A DNA stretch of 64,000 nt from the NCBI RefSeq assembly GCF_900187565.1, contig NZ_FYED01000012.1:62001-126000 (forward strand), in the 5' to 3' direction. The position numbers and the translations under genes were made by a program. Positions 43,810 through 52,417 of the stretch are shown here, in pieces. Positions within the stretch are counted from its first letter, which is position 1. The number at the start of each line of letters is the position of its first letter. This DNA comes from Pseudomonas sp. Irchel 3A7 (lineage in GTDB: Bacteria > Pseudomonadota > Gammaproteobacteria > Pseudomonadales > Pseudomonadaceae). The notes below the pieces were generated by a model that made no database searches, was not told the origin of the DNA, and worked only from the letters and a program-made list of their open reading frames with translations.

Positions 43810-44820
43810 TCAACCAGCGTTGGCAGTCTTTTTGTCGGTCTTCTCGAGCAAGGTGATGCGCTCTTGCAGCTTGGCCAGTTCGGCATCGATCTCGGCGAGT
43901 TTCCTGGCCTTGTCCGCCGCTTCGAGCTTGGTGTCGGCACTGATCGTGGTGCGCTGCTTGAACAGTTCCAGCTGGCGGATCGGCAACAACTGGTCGTCGC
44001 TGGATTTCAGGAACTTGCCCAACTGCATGCCCGCCAGCACCGCTTTCTCGGAGTCGGTGTCGCCGTAGCTGAAGATGAAATCGCGGATCTTGGCTTTCTC
44101 GCTGTCGCTCAGAGCCTTGCTCCACACCAATGGATCAGCCGGGATCAGCGGCGACTTCCAGATCACTTTCAGCAGTGCAGCCTTGTCAGGCTGGGTGACT
44201 TCCAGGCGATCCCAGCTTTCGGTGTTGAAGGTCGCCACGTCCAGTTGCCCCTTGGCCACACTCAGAGCGTTGACCTCATGGCTGGAGTTGAGGGTGCGTT
44301 TGAACGCGGTGGCCGCATCGACGTTGTTCTTGGCGAACACGTAGTAGCCAGGCACCAGGTAGCCCGAGGTGGAGTTCGGGTCGCCGTTGCCGAAGGTCAG
44401 GGTCTTGGCATTTTTCAGCATGTCGTCGACGGAGTTGATCGGGCTGTCCTTGCGCGCGATCAACACGCTCCAGTAACCGGCGGCGCCGCTGGCAGCAGCG
44501 GTCTGGGCGAAGATTTCGCCGTTGGAACGGTCCACCGCTTCGATGGCGGCCTTGTTGCCCAGCCAGGCGACGTCGACCTTGTTGAAGCGCATGCCCTGGA
44601 TCAGGCCGGCATAGTCGGAGGCGAAGGTGGCGTTGATCTTCAGGCCGGTCTGCTTCTGCATGTCATCGAGAAACGGCTGCCAGATGCTCTTGAGGTTCTG
44701 CGACGACTCGGTGGACATGATGCCGAAGTTGATGGCTTTTTCTTCAGCCTGGGCGGTGCCCAGCACACAGCCGGCGAGCAGTGCTGCGCCAGCAAAAACG
44801 CGACCGATACGGTTCAACAT
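43810..44820 (-). CDS. phnD: Phosphonate-binding periplasmic protein
   Basis: A 336-residue binding protein. Signal peptide MLNRIGRVFAGAALLAGCVLGTAQA (the LLAGC segment also resembles a lipobox, so either cleavage is possible), then INFGIMSTESSQNLKSIWQPF, MRFNKVDVAWLGNKAAIEAVDR and FGNGDPNSTSGYLVPGYYVF, which hold the phosphonate-binding residues. The C-terminal tail is helical and charged. Confidence 0.96.
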   Translation of the reverse strand: MLNRIGRVFAGAALLAGCVLGTAQAEEKAINFGIMSTESSQNLKSIWQPFLDDMQKQTGLKINATFASDYAGLIQGMRFNKVDVAWLGNKAAIEAVDRSNGEIFAQTAAASGAAGYWSVLIARKDSPINSVDDMLKNAKTLTFGNGDPNSTSGYLVPGYYVFAKNNVDAATAFKRTLNSSHEVNALSVAKGQLDVATFNTESWDRLEVTQPDKAALLKVIWKSPLIPADPLVWSKALSDSEKAKIRDFIFSYGDTDSEKAVLAGMQLGKFLKSSDDQLLPIRQLELFKQRTTISADTKLEAADKARKLAEIDAELAKLQERITLLEKTDKKTANAG

Positions 44821-44863
44821 GGAAAGGTTTCCTGAGGGTGAACGGTTGGGAAATTCGAGGTCA

Positions 44864-45697
44864 TCACGCACGCGCCAGCACCAGCCGGGGCGCGGCTTCA
44901 ACGGGGCGAATCTGATCGGAACACATCAGGCTGGTGTCGATGTCGGCACCGTACAAATCGTTGAGGAACTGGCTGCTCAGCTCGGCCGCGCGGCCATCGA
45001 AATGAATCCGCCCGCCCTTGAGCGCCACGGCACGCGGGCAATAGCGCGTGGCGTAATCGACTTGATGCAGGGTCACGACCACGGTCTTGCCGTCACGACG
45101 GTTGATGTCGGCGAGGATCTCCATGACCTTGCGTGCGGATTCGGGATCGAGCGAGGCAATCGGCTCATCCGCCAGGATCACTTCAGCACGCTGGGTCAGG
45201 GCCCGGGCAATCGCCACGCGCTGCTGCTGACCGCCGGAAAGGGTCGAGGCCCGCTGCAAAGCCAGATCGGCCAGGCCGACACGGTCCAGGGACTCCAGGG
45301 CGAACTGTTTCTCCTCGGCATTGAACAGGCACAAATTGCCACGCCAGCGCGGCATGCGACCCAGGCAACCGAGCAGCACGTTGTCGAGCACGCTCAGGCG
45401 ATTGACCAGGTTGAACTGCTGAAAGATGTAACCGATATCGGCCCGCAGGCGCCGCACCTTGCCATTGAGCCGTCCGCTGGCCTGCACTTCCCGCCCCAGC
45501 ACCTTAATGCTGCCGCCGTTATTGCGATCGCAACAGGCCAGGCCCGCGAGGTGGCGCAACAAAGTGGACTTGCCGGAGCCGGACGCGCCGATCAGCGCGA
45601 CCATCTCACCGGCCGCGATGGTCAGTTCGAGGTCGACCAGTGCGGTCTTGCGCGCAAAGGTCTTGTTCAGATGATCGACATGGATAGCTGCGTTCAT
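44864..45697 (-). CDS. phnC: Phosphonate ABC transporter ATPase
   Basis: A 277-residue ATPase with Walker A LIGASGSGKST, signature LSGGQQQRVAIARALTQ and Walker B VILADEPIASLDPES. It is the first gene of the phn operon and lies downstream of the Pho-box array. Confidence 0.96.
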   Translation of the reverse strand: MNAAIHVDHLNKTFARKTALVDLELTIAAGEMVALIGASGSGKSTLLRHLAGLACCDRNNGGSIKVLGREVQASGRLNGKVRRLRADIGYIFQQFNLVNRLSVLDNVLLGCLGRMPRWRGNLCLFNAEEKQFALESLDRVGLADLALQRASTLSGGQQQRVAIARALTQRAEVILADEPIASLDPESARKVMEILADINRRDGKTVVVTLHQVDYATRYCPRAVALKGGRIHFDGRAAELSSQFLNDLYGADIDTSLMCSDQIRPVEAAPRLVLARA

Positions 45698-45750
45698 GGG
45701 CTTCTCTGTCTGGTTGAACAGCCGTCCATGGCCGTATTTGAGTTCAACCG

Positions 45751-45756
45751 ACTTTA
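45751..45756 (-). promoter_or_regulatory. -10 element of the phn promoter
   Basis: TAAAGT lies exactly 10 bp downstream of the last Pho heptamer, the spacing expected when PhoB replaces a -35 element. Transcription would start near 45744, about 47 nt before phnC. Confidence 0.5.
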
Positions 45757-45766
45757 GGCACGGGGC

Positions 45767-45828
45767 ATGTCAGCCCTATGACTCGCACATGTCGCTGGAT
45801 TAACTATTTGATGAAGGTTTTGTGAAAG
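45767..45828 (-). promoter_or_regulatory. Pho-box array upstream of phnC
   Basis: Read on the minus strand, heptamers resembling CTGTCAT occur as CTTTCAC, CCTTCAT, (TAGTTAA, weak), GCGACAT, GAGTCAT and CTGACAT, each starting 11 bp after the last. PhoB binds pairs of such 7-mers separated by 4 bp, so the phn operon should be induced by phosphate starvation. Confidence 0.65.
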
Positions 45829-45869
45829 GTTGAGCGGCTGGGAGCGATGGAGAACCTGTGGGGAATCCT

Positions 45870-45966
45870 GTGGGAGCGAGCCTGCTCGCGAAGGACGTCA
45901 ACGATAACGCGCCCTGTCTGAATCAACGCGTTGTCCGGGGTTTTTCCCGAGCAGGCTCGCTCCCAC
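45870..45966. repeat. REPIN, type A pair with one degraded arm
   Basis: The left element is a normal GTGGGAGCGAGCCTGCTCGC; the right one has lost the TTCGCG edge (CCCGAGCAGG instead). It lies upstream of the phn promoter. Confidence 0.85.
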
Positions 45967-46130
45967 AGGGGCACTGCTTTGGCTTTGGTTTTTGATCTTG
46001 ATTCACCCGCCCCTTCGGAAGGATTAATGCCGGAGCGAAGGAACGCCGAGCCTTAGCGAGGGGCCGGACGCCGGGGCGAGACCTTTTGGTTCCTTTGGGC
46101 TGGGCCGGCACTCCGGCGTTTGCCAAAAGG

Positions 46131-46219
46131 GACTCGCCGTAAGGGCGAAACCATAGGTGGCCGTTACCGCAGGAATGGATATGTACGCAGTCAACAAAAT
46201 ATAGGTCGGCTGTCAGGCC
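46131..46219 (+). repeat. 89-bp dispersed repeat, copy 2
   Basis: It aligns without gaps to 8558-8646 in the same orientation. Both copies lie about 200 bp after a type A REPIN and close to a REP or terminator. The preceding bases 45970-46130 (GC-rich, with GCCGGAGCG/CGGCACTCCGGC) contain no gene. Confidence 0.75.
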
Positions 46220-46222
46220 GCC

Positions 46223-46245
46223 TTCGCTGGCAAGCCAGCTCCCAC
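46223..46245. repeat. Single type B REP element
   Basis: One inverted GTGGGAGCTGGCTTGCCAGC element with no partner within 100 bp, directly after the 89-bp repeat. Confidence 0.85.
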
Positions 46246-46287
46246 AGTATTCGGCGGTGGCACAGCAAACACATTTCTGCACCCAAG

Positions 46288-46312
46288 AAAAAGGCGACCC
46301 GAAGGTCGCCTC
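46288..46312 (-). terminator. Terminator of the ccm/lipoprotein transcript
   Basis: On the minus strand GGCGACC and GGTCGCC arms are followed by TTTTTC, just after the stop of the small lipoprotein gene. Confidence 0.85.
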
Positions 46313-46317
46313 TTGCA

Positions 46318-46722
46318 CTACTGCCCGAATTGCCGTCCCAACCCACCCGGCACCCCATGGATATCCGTCTCTTCCCAAGGCCCTTTCGGACTGATCGACC
46401 GGCTCCAGCCATTATCCCAGCGGTAGTAAGTACGCTGCCGATAAAAGGTATTGGGCTGGTCATCAAGCACATACACACCCAGTTTCGGATCCCAATGGCT
46501 ATTGCCCCCCGGCGGTGGCGCGAAGCTGGCGGAGGTACGCGGCAACGGTTTGGCGGGCTTGGCTGGAATGCTCGGTTTGCTCGGCGTCGGTGAGGTAGAC
46601 GGCGTAGGCTTTGGCTGCGACGGCGGGATCGGTGGCAGTGGCGTCGGCTCGGGCCGTTGGACCGCACAAGCGCTCAACCCTAAAACCATACTGAGCAGAG
46701 TGATACGAGCGATGGCGGTCAT
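46318..46722 (-). CDS. Pro-rich small lipoprotein downstream of ccmI
   Basis: A 134-residue predicted lipoprotein (lipobox LSAC at about residue 19). A Pro/Ser/Lys-rich spacer (about 22-65) leads to an aromatic C-terminal part (SHWDPKLGVYVLDDQPNTFYRQRTYYRWDNGWSRS) that probably forms the folded domain. I recognise no function. The ATG at 46722 with AGGAAA upstream is 14 bp after the ccmI stop, so it is likely co-transcribed with the ccm genes. Confidence 0.78.
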   Translation of the reverse strand: MTAIARITLLSMVLGLSACAVQRPEPTPLPPIPPSQPKPTPSTSPTPSKPSIPAKPAKPLPRTSASFAPPPGGNSHWDPKLGVYVLDDQPNTFYRQRTYYRWDNGWSRSISPKGPWEETDIHGVPGGLGRQFGQ

Positions 46723-46736
46723 AGAGGCATTTCCTG

Positions 46737-47939
46737 TTATTTGTCCGGGCTGTCGATGGTCAGTTTTTGCGGCGCGGTGGTGCTGCTGGCCAGAGGCTGG
46801 CTGCGGCCGATCCACTCACCGGCCGTTGGTTTGCCGGCACGGGAGATGCGCGCAACCAGTTGGACTTCAGGGAAGTTCGACAGTTTCAACTGCGGCATCA
46901 TTGCGTCGGCATCGCCCAGTTCAACGGTTGCCGGCAAGTCGGCCACGGTCAGACGCTTGGCCGCCAGCGGCGCAGGTGGACCGGAAGTGGCGCGGGCGAA
47001 AATGAACACGCTGTCACCCGGCTGGACCTTGGCTTTCAGGTCAGCCGCCAGATCCACCCGGACCTTGAGCAATGCGGCAGTCTTGACCACCGGAGCCACC
47101 GCCACCTTGCCACCGCTGGCCACCAGCTTCTCGGTGGCGCGGTCAATACCGCCCTGCAGGGCGATGCGGGATTGATCTTCCGGCGGCAATTGTTCCAGCA
47201 GACGATTCCAGTAATCGATGGCCTCCTGATAACGCTGGCCTTCGAACGCCGCGATGCCCAGCAGGCCTAGGCTGGTGACTTCCTTCGGATCGGCTTTCAA
47301 CGCTTCGTCGGTCAGCGCCTGAATCTTGTCCGACCATTTCTTGCCATCGGCAAAGTACTGGGCCTGTGCCCATTGCCCCAACAGTTCAGGCTGGCGACCG
47401 GCCACGGCGACGGTGCGTTCAAAAATTTTCGCCGCATCGCCCGGACGATCCTGAGTCATGTAGGTGCGGCCAAGGAAATACAACGCCTCGGCGGAATCCG
47501 GCTGCGCCGCGACCGCGCGCTCCAGACGCCGGGTCATCTCTTCCATCGACTGTGGCGCCTGGGAGAACTCCCGCGTCAGCTCGACTTTGTCGCTGGCACC
47601 GAAATGCAGGTACAACCCGAGACCCAGGACCGGGACCAGGATCGCCGCCAGCAACGGCGCCGGTTTGCCCAGGCGCGATACCCGTGGCGCGGCAACGCCT
47701 TCGGTATCGGCGAGCAACTCCCGGGCGGCTTCGGCACGACCGGCGTCCATTTGTGCGGCATCGAGAACGCCTTCCTCCTGCTGAGCCTGCAACTCAGCCA
47801 CGCGCTCTTGATACAGCGCCACGTTCAGGGCGGTCCGATCCTCTTCGAGCTGGGCACGACGACTGCGCAGAATGGGGATCAGCAGAAAACTCAGGGCCAC
47901 CAGAAGCAGCAGACCAGCAGCAAGCCAGAAATCAATCAT
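46737..47939 (-). CDS. ccmI: Cytochrome c maturation protein CcmI (CycH)
   Basis: A 400-residue apocytochrome chaperone. Two N-terminal helices (about 3-22 and 95-115) flank a cytoplasmic loop, followed by a periplasmic TPR region (PDSAEALYFLGRTYMTQDRPGDAAKIFERTV) and a C-terminal beta domain. It overlaps ccmH by 8 bp. The ATG at 47939 gives the standard MIDFWLAAGLLLL start. Confidence 0.94.
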   Translation of the reverse strand: MIDFWLAAGLLLLVALSFLLIPILRSRRAQLEEDRTALNVALYQERVAELQAQQEEGVLDAAQMDAGRAEAARELLADTEGVAAPRVSRLGKPAPLLAAILVPVLGLGLYLHFGASDKVELTREFSQAPQSMEEMTRRLERAVAAQPDSAEALYFLGRTYMTQDRPGDAAKIFERTVAVAGRQPELLGQWAQAQYFADGKKWSDKIQALTDEALKADPKEVTSLGLLGIAAFEGQRYQEAIDYWNRLLEQLPPEDQSRIALQGGIDRATEKLVASGGKVAVAPVVKTAALLKVRVDLAADLKAKVQPGDSVFIFARATSGPPAPLAAKRLTVADLPATVELGDADAMMPQLKLSNFPEVQLVARISRAGKPTAGEWIGRSQPLASSTTAPQKLTIDSPDK

Positions 47940-48405
47940 TCTTGGTTTTATCCAACAGGTGGTCGAGGCGCTCGCGCTCCTCGGCAGAAAGCTCATCCTT
48001 GGTGGCGGTGCGTTGCACGCGCCGACGGCGGACAATCACCGCGATGATCACAACACCACCGAGCAACAGGCCGGCGGGGCCGAACCAGAGCAGTGCGGTC
48101 TTGGCGTTCAGGGCCGGTTTGTAGCGGACGAAATCACCATAGCGATCGACCATGAAGTCGATGATCTGCTGGTTGTCCTTGCCCTCGCCGAGCATGCGGA
48201 AGATCTCTTTGCGCAAGTCGGCGGCGATCGGTGCGTTGGAGTCGGCGATGTCCTGGTTCTGGCACTTGGGGCAACGCAGCTCTTTGGTCAACTCGCGAAA
48301 ACGCTCGCGATCCCCTTCCTTGGCAAACTCATAGGTGTCGATGGCGGCGTGAGCCACCCCGGCCATGCTCAAGCCCAGAACGACAGCGGCGATCCAGCGC
48401 TTCAT
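47932..48405 (-). CDS. ccmH: Cytochrome c maturation protein CcmH
   Basis: A 157-residue membrane-anchored thiol-disulfide protein. The redox motif is in ELRCPKCQNQDIADSNAPIAADLR (LRCxxC). A signal peptide precedes it and a single helix follows (TALLWFGPAGLLLGGVVIIAVIV). It reduces apocytochrome thiols before haem ligation. Confidence 0.96.
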   Translation of the reverse strand: MKRWIAAVVLGLSMAGVAHAAIDTYEFAKEGDRERFRELTKELRCPKCQNQDIADSNAPIAADLRKEIFRMLGEGKDNQQIIDFMVDRYGDFVRYKPALNAKTALLWFGPAGLLLGGVVIIAVIVRRRRVQRTATKDELSAEERERLDHLLDKTKND

Positions 48406-48938
48406 GGCTTGGCCTCGTCGACCAGCGCCTGATACTTGGCCGCCAGTTTTTCACGCCAGACCTGCTCGTCGATCACCCCGACGAACTTGTCGCGGATGAC
48501 ACCCTTGGCGTCGATGAAGAAGGTTTCCGGCGCGCCGTATACACCGAGGTTCAGGCCCAGGGAGCCTTCATCGTCGCGGATGTCCAGTTGATACGGGTTG
48601 TGGAAATCCTTCAGCCACTTCAAGGCGTCGGCGTTGACGTCCTTGTAGTTGATGCCGTAGATCACCACGCCCTTCTCGGCCAGTTTGTTCAGCACCGGGT
48701 GCTCGACCCGGCAGGAAATGCACCAGGTGCCCCAGACGTTGACCAGCGCCGGTTTGCCAAGGATATCGGCGCGGGTCAGGGTCTTGTCGCCCTGCACCGC
48801 CGGCAGGGAAAACTCCGGGAATGGCTTGCCGATCATCGCCGAAGGCAACTCGGCCGGGTCCAGGTACAGACCGCGATACAGGAAAACAGCGACCACCAGG
48901 AAAATCGCCAGTGGCAACAGCATCAACCAACGTCTCAT
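48402..48938 (-). CDS. ccmG: Thiol:disulfide interchange protein CcmG/DsbE
   Basis: A 178-residue thioredoxin-like protein with an N-terminal membrane anchor and the active site GTWCISCRVEHP. It supplies reductant to CcmH and apocytochrome c. It overlaps ccmH by 4 bp and ccmF by 4 bp. Confidence 0.96.
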   Translation of the reverse strand: MRRWLMLLPLAIFLVVAVFLYRGLYLDPAELPSAMIGKPFPEFSLPAVQGDKTLTRADILGKPALVNVWGTWCISCRVEHPVLNKLAEKGVVIYGINYKDVNADALKWLKDFHNPYQLDIRDDEGSLGLNLGVYGAPETFFIDAKGVIRDKFVGVIDEQVWREKLAAKYQALVDEAKP

Positions 48939-50938
48939 GCAGTAGCTCCCGACATGCCCAGCGCCTCACGCACGCGGCTCTTCACCTTGACCCGATAACG
49001 CCGGTCCAGCGCTGCCAGCAATCCGCCGAGTCCGGTCAGCAAGCCGCCGAACCAGATCCAGCGCACGAACGGCTTGACGTGAACGCGCACCGCCCAGGCA
49101 CCATCGCCCAGCGGTTCACCCAGGGCGACATAGAGGTCACGGGTAAAACCGGCGTCGATCCCGGCTTCGGTCATCACCGAGTTCTGCACGGTGTAGAGGC
49201 GTTTTTCCGGGTGCAGCACGCTGACTTCCTGGCCGTCCTTGATCACTCGCACGGTCCCCTTGTCGGACGTGAAGTTCGGGCCTTCGAAGTGTTTGGCGCC
49301 TTCGAACACGAACTGATAACCGCCCAACGCCATGGATTCGCCCGGTGCCAGGCGCAGATCGCGCTCGGCACTGTTCTGGCTCGACAGCACCACGCCCAGG
49401 GCGCAGACCGCGATGCCCAGGTGCGCGACCTGCATACCCCAGTAACTGCGGGTCAGGGTCGGCAACCCTTTGATCAGGCCTTTGTGGCGAGTCTTGTCGA
49501 AGATGTCTCGCACACCGGCCAGCAACACCCAGGCCGCGAGCATGAAGGTCGCCAGCACCGCCCAGTTGAAATCGCCGTAAGCGACACCGGCCACCACCGC
49601 CAGCGCAGCACTGCCGAGCAGTACCGGCGTCAGCATGCTCAGCAGCCACTTAACCGGGGTGTCTTTCCAGCGCACGATCACGCCGACCGCCATCACCAGC
49701 ATCAGCAACGCCATCAACGGAATGAACAGCGCGTTGAAGTATGGCGGGCCGACCGACAGCTTGGCGCCGGTCATCGCATCCAGAATCAGCGGGTACAAGG
49801 TGCCGAGCAGAATCATCGAAGCCGCCACCACCAGCACCAGGTTGTTGCCCAGTAGCAGGGTTTCCCGGGACCAGAGGTTGAAGCCGACCTGGCTCTTGAC
49901 CACCGGCGCACGCAGGGCGAACAGCGTCAGCGAACCGCCGACCACGAACAGCAGGAAAATCAGGATGAACACGCCGCGCTCGGGATCGGAAGCAAAGGCG
50001 TGAACCGACGTCAGTACGCCGGAGCGCACGAGGAAAGTCCCCAGCAAGCTCAACGAGAACGCAGCAATGGCCAACAACACGGTCCAGCTCTTGAACACGC
50101 CACGTTTTTCCGTGACCGCCAGCGAGTGAATCAGCGCAGTGCCCACCAGCCAAGGCATGAAGGAAGCGTTTTCCACCGGGTCCCAGAACCACCAGCCGCC
50201 CCAGCCGAGTTCGTAGTAGGCCCACCACGAGCCGAGGGTGATACCGATACCGAGGAAGGCCCAGGCGACGATGGTCCACGGACGCGACCAGCGCGCCCAC
50301 GCCGCATCGAGGCGACCGCCCAGCAGCGCGGCGATGGCGAAGGCGAAGGCCACGGAGAAACCGACATAGCCCATGTAGAGCATCGGCGGGTGCACGATCA
50401 GGCCGATGTCCTGCAGCAGCGGGTTAAGGTCGCGACCGTCCGCCGGAATCTGCGGCAGGATGCGTTCGAACGGGTTAGAGGTGAGGATCAGGAACAGCAG
50501 GAAACCAATGCTGATCATGCCCATCACCGCCAGCACCCGCGCCAGCATCACTTGCGGCAACTGCCGGGAGAACACCGACACGGCGAAGGTCCAGCCACCG
50601 AGGATCAGTGCCCAGAGCAGCAACGAACCTTCGTGGGCGCCCCACACGGCGCTGAATTTGTAGTACCACGGCAACGCGCTGTTGGAGTTGCTGGCCACAT
50701 AGGCGACAGAGAAGTCGTCAGCCATGAACGCGTAGGTCAGGCAACCAAAGGCGAACAGCAGAAAGGCGAACTGGCCCCACGCGGCCGGCTGGGCCAGGCT
50801 CATCCACAAACGGTCGCCACGCCAGGCGCCGAGCAAGGGCACCACGGCCTGTACCAGGGCAAAACACAGCGCCAGGATCATGGCCAGGTGGCCCAGTTCT
50901 GGTATGAAAAGCACTGGAATAAAAATGCCGGAAGTCAT
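48935..50938 (-). CDS. ccmF: Haem lyase subunit CcmF
   Basis: A 667-residue polytopic protein that ligates haem to apocytochrome c. The WWD haem-handling motif is in GWGGWWFWDPVENASFMPWL. Two ATG codons (50941 and 50938) follow the ccmE stop; the second has ideal spacing from AAGGAGG and is used here. Confidence 0.96.
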   Translation of the reverse strand: MTSGIFIPVLFIPELGHLAMILALCFALVQAVVPLLGAWRGDRLWMSLAQPAAWGQFAFLLFAFGCLTYAFMADDFSVAYVASNSNSALPWYYKFSAVWGAHEGSLLLWALILGGWTFAVSVFSRQLPQVMLARVLAVMGMISIGFLLFLILTSNPFERILPQIPADGRDLNPLLQDIGLIVHPPMLYMGYVGFSVAFAFAIAALLGGRLDAAWARWSRPWTIVAWAFLGIGITLGSWWAYYELGWGGWWFWDPVENASFMPWLVGTALIHSLAVTEKRGVFKSWTVLLAIAAFSLSLLGTFLVRSGVLTSVHAFASDPERGVFILIFLLFVVGGSLTLFALRAPVVKSQVGFNLWSRETLLLGNNLVLVVAASMILLGTLYPLILDAMTGAKLSVGPPYFNALFIPLMALLMLVMAVGVIVRWKDTPVKWLLSMLTPVLLGSAALAVVAGVAYGDFNWAVLATFMLAAWVLLAGVRDIFDKTRHKGLIKGLPTLTRSYWGMQVAHLGIAVCALGVVLSSQNSAERDLRLAPGESMALGGYQFVFEGAKHFEGPNFTSDKGTVRVIKDGQEVSVLHPEKRLYTVQNSVMTEAGIDAGFTRDLYVALGEPLGDGAWAVRVHVKPFVRWIWFGGLLTGLGGLLAALDRRYRVKVKSRVREALGMSGATA

Positions 50939-50940
50939 CA

Positions 50941-51396
50941 TCAACCCTCCTTGGCGGGTGTGGGTGCGGATTGGCCACTGTCTTTCAAGGCCTTGGTCAC
51001 TTCCGGCGGCATGTACTTCTCGTCGTGCTTGGCCAGCACTTCATCGGCCACCACCACGCCATCGGCATTGAGTTTACCCAGGGCGACGATGCCCTGCCCT
51101 TCGCGGAACAGGTCCGGCAGGATGCCGCGATAGGTGATGGTCACGGACTTGTTGAAGTCGGTGACGATGAATTTCACATCCAGGGAATCGCCGGAGCGCT
51201 GCAACGAACCGGCCTCGACCATGCCGCCGGCGCGAATGCGCGTGTCATGGGGCGCTTCGCCGTTGGCGATCTGGGTCGGGGTGTAGAACAGATTGATGTT
51301 TTGCTGCAGGGCGCTCAGGGCCAGGCCGACGGCAGCGCCGACCCCGACCAGAATCGCGAGAATGAGGGTAAGACGCTTTTTACGCAGCGGATTCAC
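50941..51396 (-). CDS. ccmE: Haem chaperone CcmE
   Basis: A 151-residue periplasmic haem carrier anchored by one N-terminal helix. The covalent haem-binding His is in VLAKHDEKYMPPE. It overlaps ccmD by 4 bp, and its stop overlaps the ccmF start region. Confidence 0.96.
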   Translation of the reverse strand: MNPLRKKRLTLILAILVGVGAAVGLALSALQQNINLFYTPTQIANGEAPHDTRIRAGGMVEAGSLQRSGDSLDVKFIVTDFNKSVTITYRGILPDLFREGQGIVALGKLNADGVVVADEVLAKHDEKYMPPEVTKALKDSGQSAPTPAKEG

Positions 51397-51569
51397 TTGC
51401 CGTTCTCCCGGCGCAGACGACGCGCCTCTTGTTGCAGATACCGCTTGCGGGCCAGGATCGGCGCCGCCACGTTGAGGGCCAGTACCACCAGGCAGATGCC
51501 GTAGGCCGACCAGACATACAGGCCGTGATGGCCCATGGCGATGAAGTCGCCGAATGAAGCAAAACTCAT
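51393..51569 (-). CDS. ccmD: CcmD, small haem-exporter subunit
   Basis: A 58-residue single-helix protein (GHHGLYVWSAYGICLVVLALNVAAPI) with a basic cytoplasmic tail, which helps release holo-CcmE from CcmABC. The ATG at 51569 overlaps the ccmC stop by 4 bp. Confidence 0.93.
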   Translation of the reverse strand: MSFASFGDFIAMGHHGLYVWSAYGICLVVLALNVAAPILARKRYLQQEARRLRRENGK

Positions 51570-52321
51570 CGAGCGACCTCCAGGCTGTTCTGAACTTCGG
51601 CTTTCACCCAACTGGCCCGTGCCTCGCGCTTGAGCACTTCAAGGCGCATGCGCAGCAGCAACACGGCGCCGAAGAAACAGTAGAACCCGAGTGCCGTCAG
51701 CAGCAGCGGCAGCCACATTTCAGCCGGCATCGCCGGTTTTTCGGTAAGGGTAAAGGTCGCGCCCTGATGCAGGGTGTTCCACCACTCCACCGAGTACTTG
51801 ATGATCGGGATGTTGATCACGCCGACAATCGCCAGCACCGCACAGGCCTTGGCCGCACTGTCACGATTGCTGATAGCGTTGCCCAGCGCAATGAGACCGA
51901 AGTACAGAAAAAGCAGAATCAACATGGACGTAAGGCGTGCATCCCAGACCCACCACGACCCCCAGGTCGGCTTGCCCCAGATGGCCCCGGTGACCAGCGC
52001 CACGGCGGTCATCCAGGCACCGATGGGCGCCGCGCATTGCAGGGCGACATCGGCCAGTTTCATTTTCCACACCAGCCCGACGACGCCGCACACGGCCAGC
52101 ATCACATAGATGGACTGCGCCAGCATGGCGGACGGAACGTGGATATAAATGATGCGAAAGCTGTTGCCTTGCTGATAGTCCGGTGGCGCGAAGGCCAGGC
52201 CCCAGACTACGCCGATGGTGATCAGCAGTAAGGCTGCGATGCTCAACCACGGCAGCATCTTGCCGCTGATGCCGTAGAACCACTTGGGTGAGCCGAGCTT
52301 ATGAAACCAGGTCCAGTTCAT
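51566..52321 (-). CDS. ccmC: Haem exporter protein CcmC
   Basis: A 251-residue six-helix protein that loads haem onto CcmE. The WWD motif is WGSWWVWDARLTSML, flanked by conserved His. The ATG at 52321 gives the family start MNWTWFHKLGSP. Confidence 0.96.
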   Translation of the reverse strand: MNWTWFHKLGSPKWFYGISGKMLPWLSIAALLLITIGVVWGLAFAPPDYQQGNSFRIIYIHVPSAMLAQSIYVMLAVCGVVGLVWKMKLADVALQCAAPIGAWMTAVALVTGAIWGKPTWGSWWVWDARLTSMLILLFLYFGLIALGNAISNRDSAAKACAVLAIVGVINIPIIKYSVEWWNTLHQGATFTLTEKPAMPAEMWLPLLLTALGFYCFFGAVLLLRMRLEVLKREARASWVKAEVQNSLEVAR

Positions 52322-52391
52322 TACTGTTTCCATCACGGTTGCCGTTCGTTTTCACGAAGCAGTCAAAGGGTCTGCTTTTTTTAAAAAGAGT

Positions 52392-52406
52392 GGTTAAAAA
52401 TTAACC
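52392..52406. other. AT-rich hairpin between ccmB and ccmC
   Basis: GGTTAA-AAA-TTAACC is a perfect dyad within the 96-bp ccmB-ccmC gap, an AT-rich island in GC-rich surroundings. On the minus strand CCACTCTTTTT follows. It could be a weak terminator or a regulator site. Confidence 0.35.
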
Positions 52407-52417
52407 AGACCTCATTA

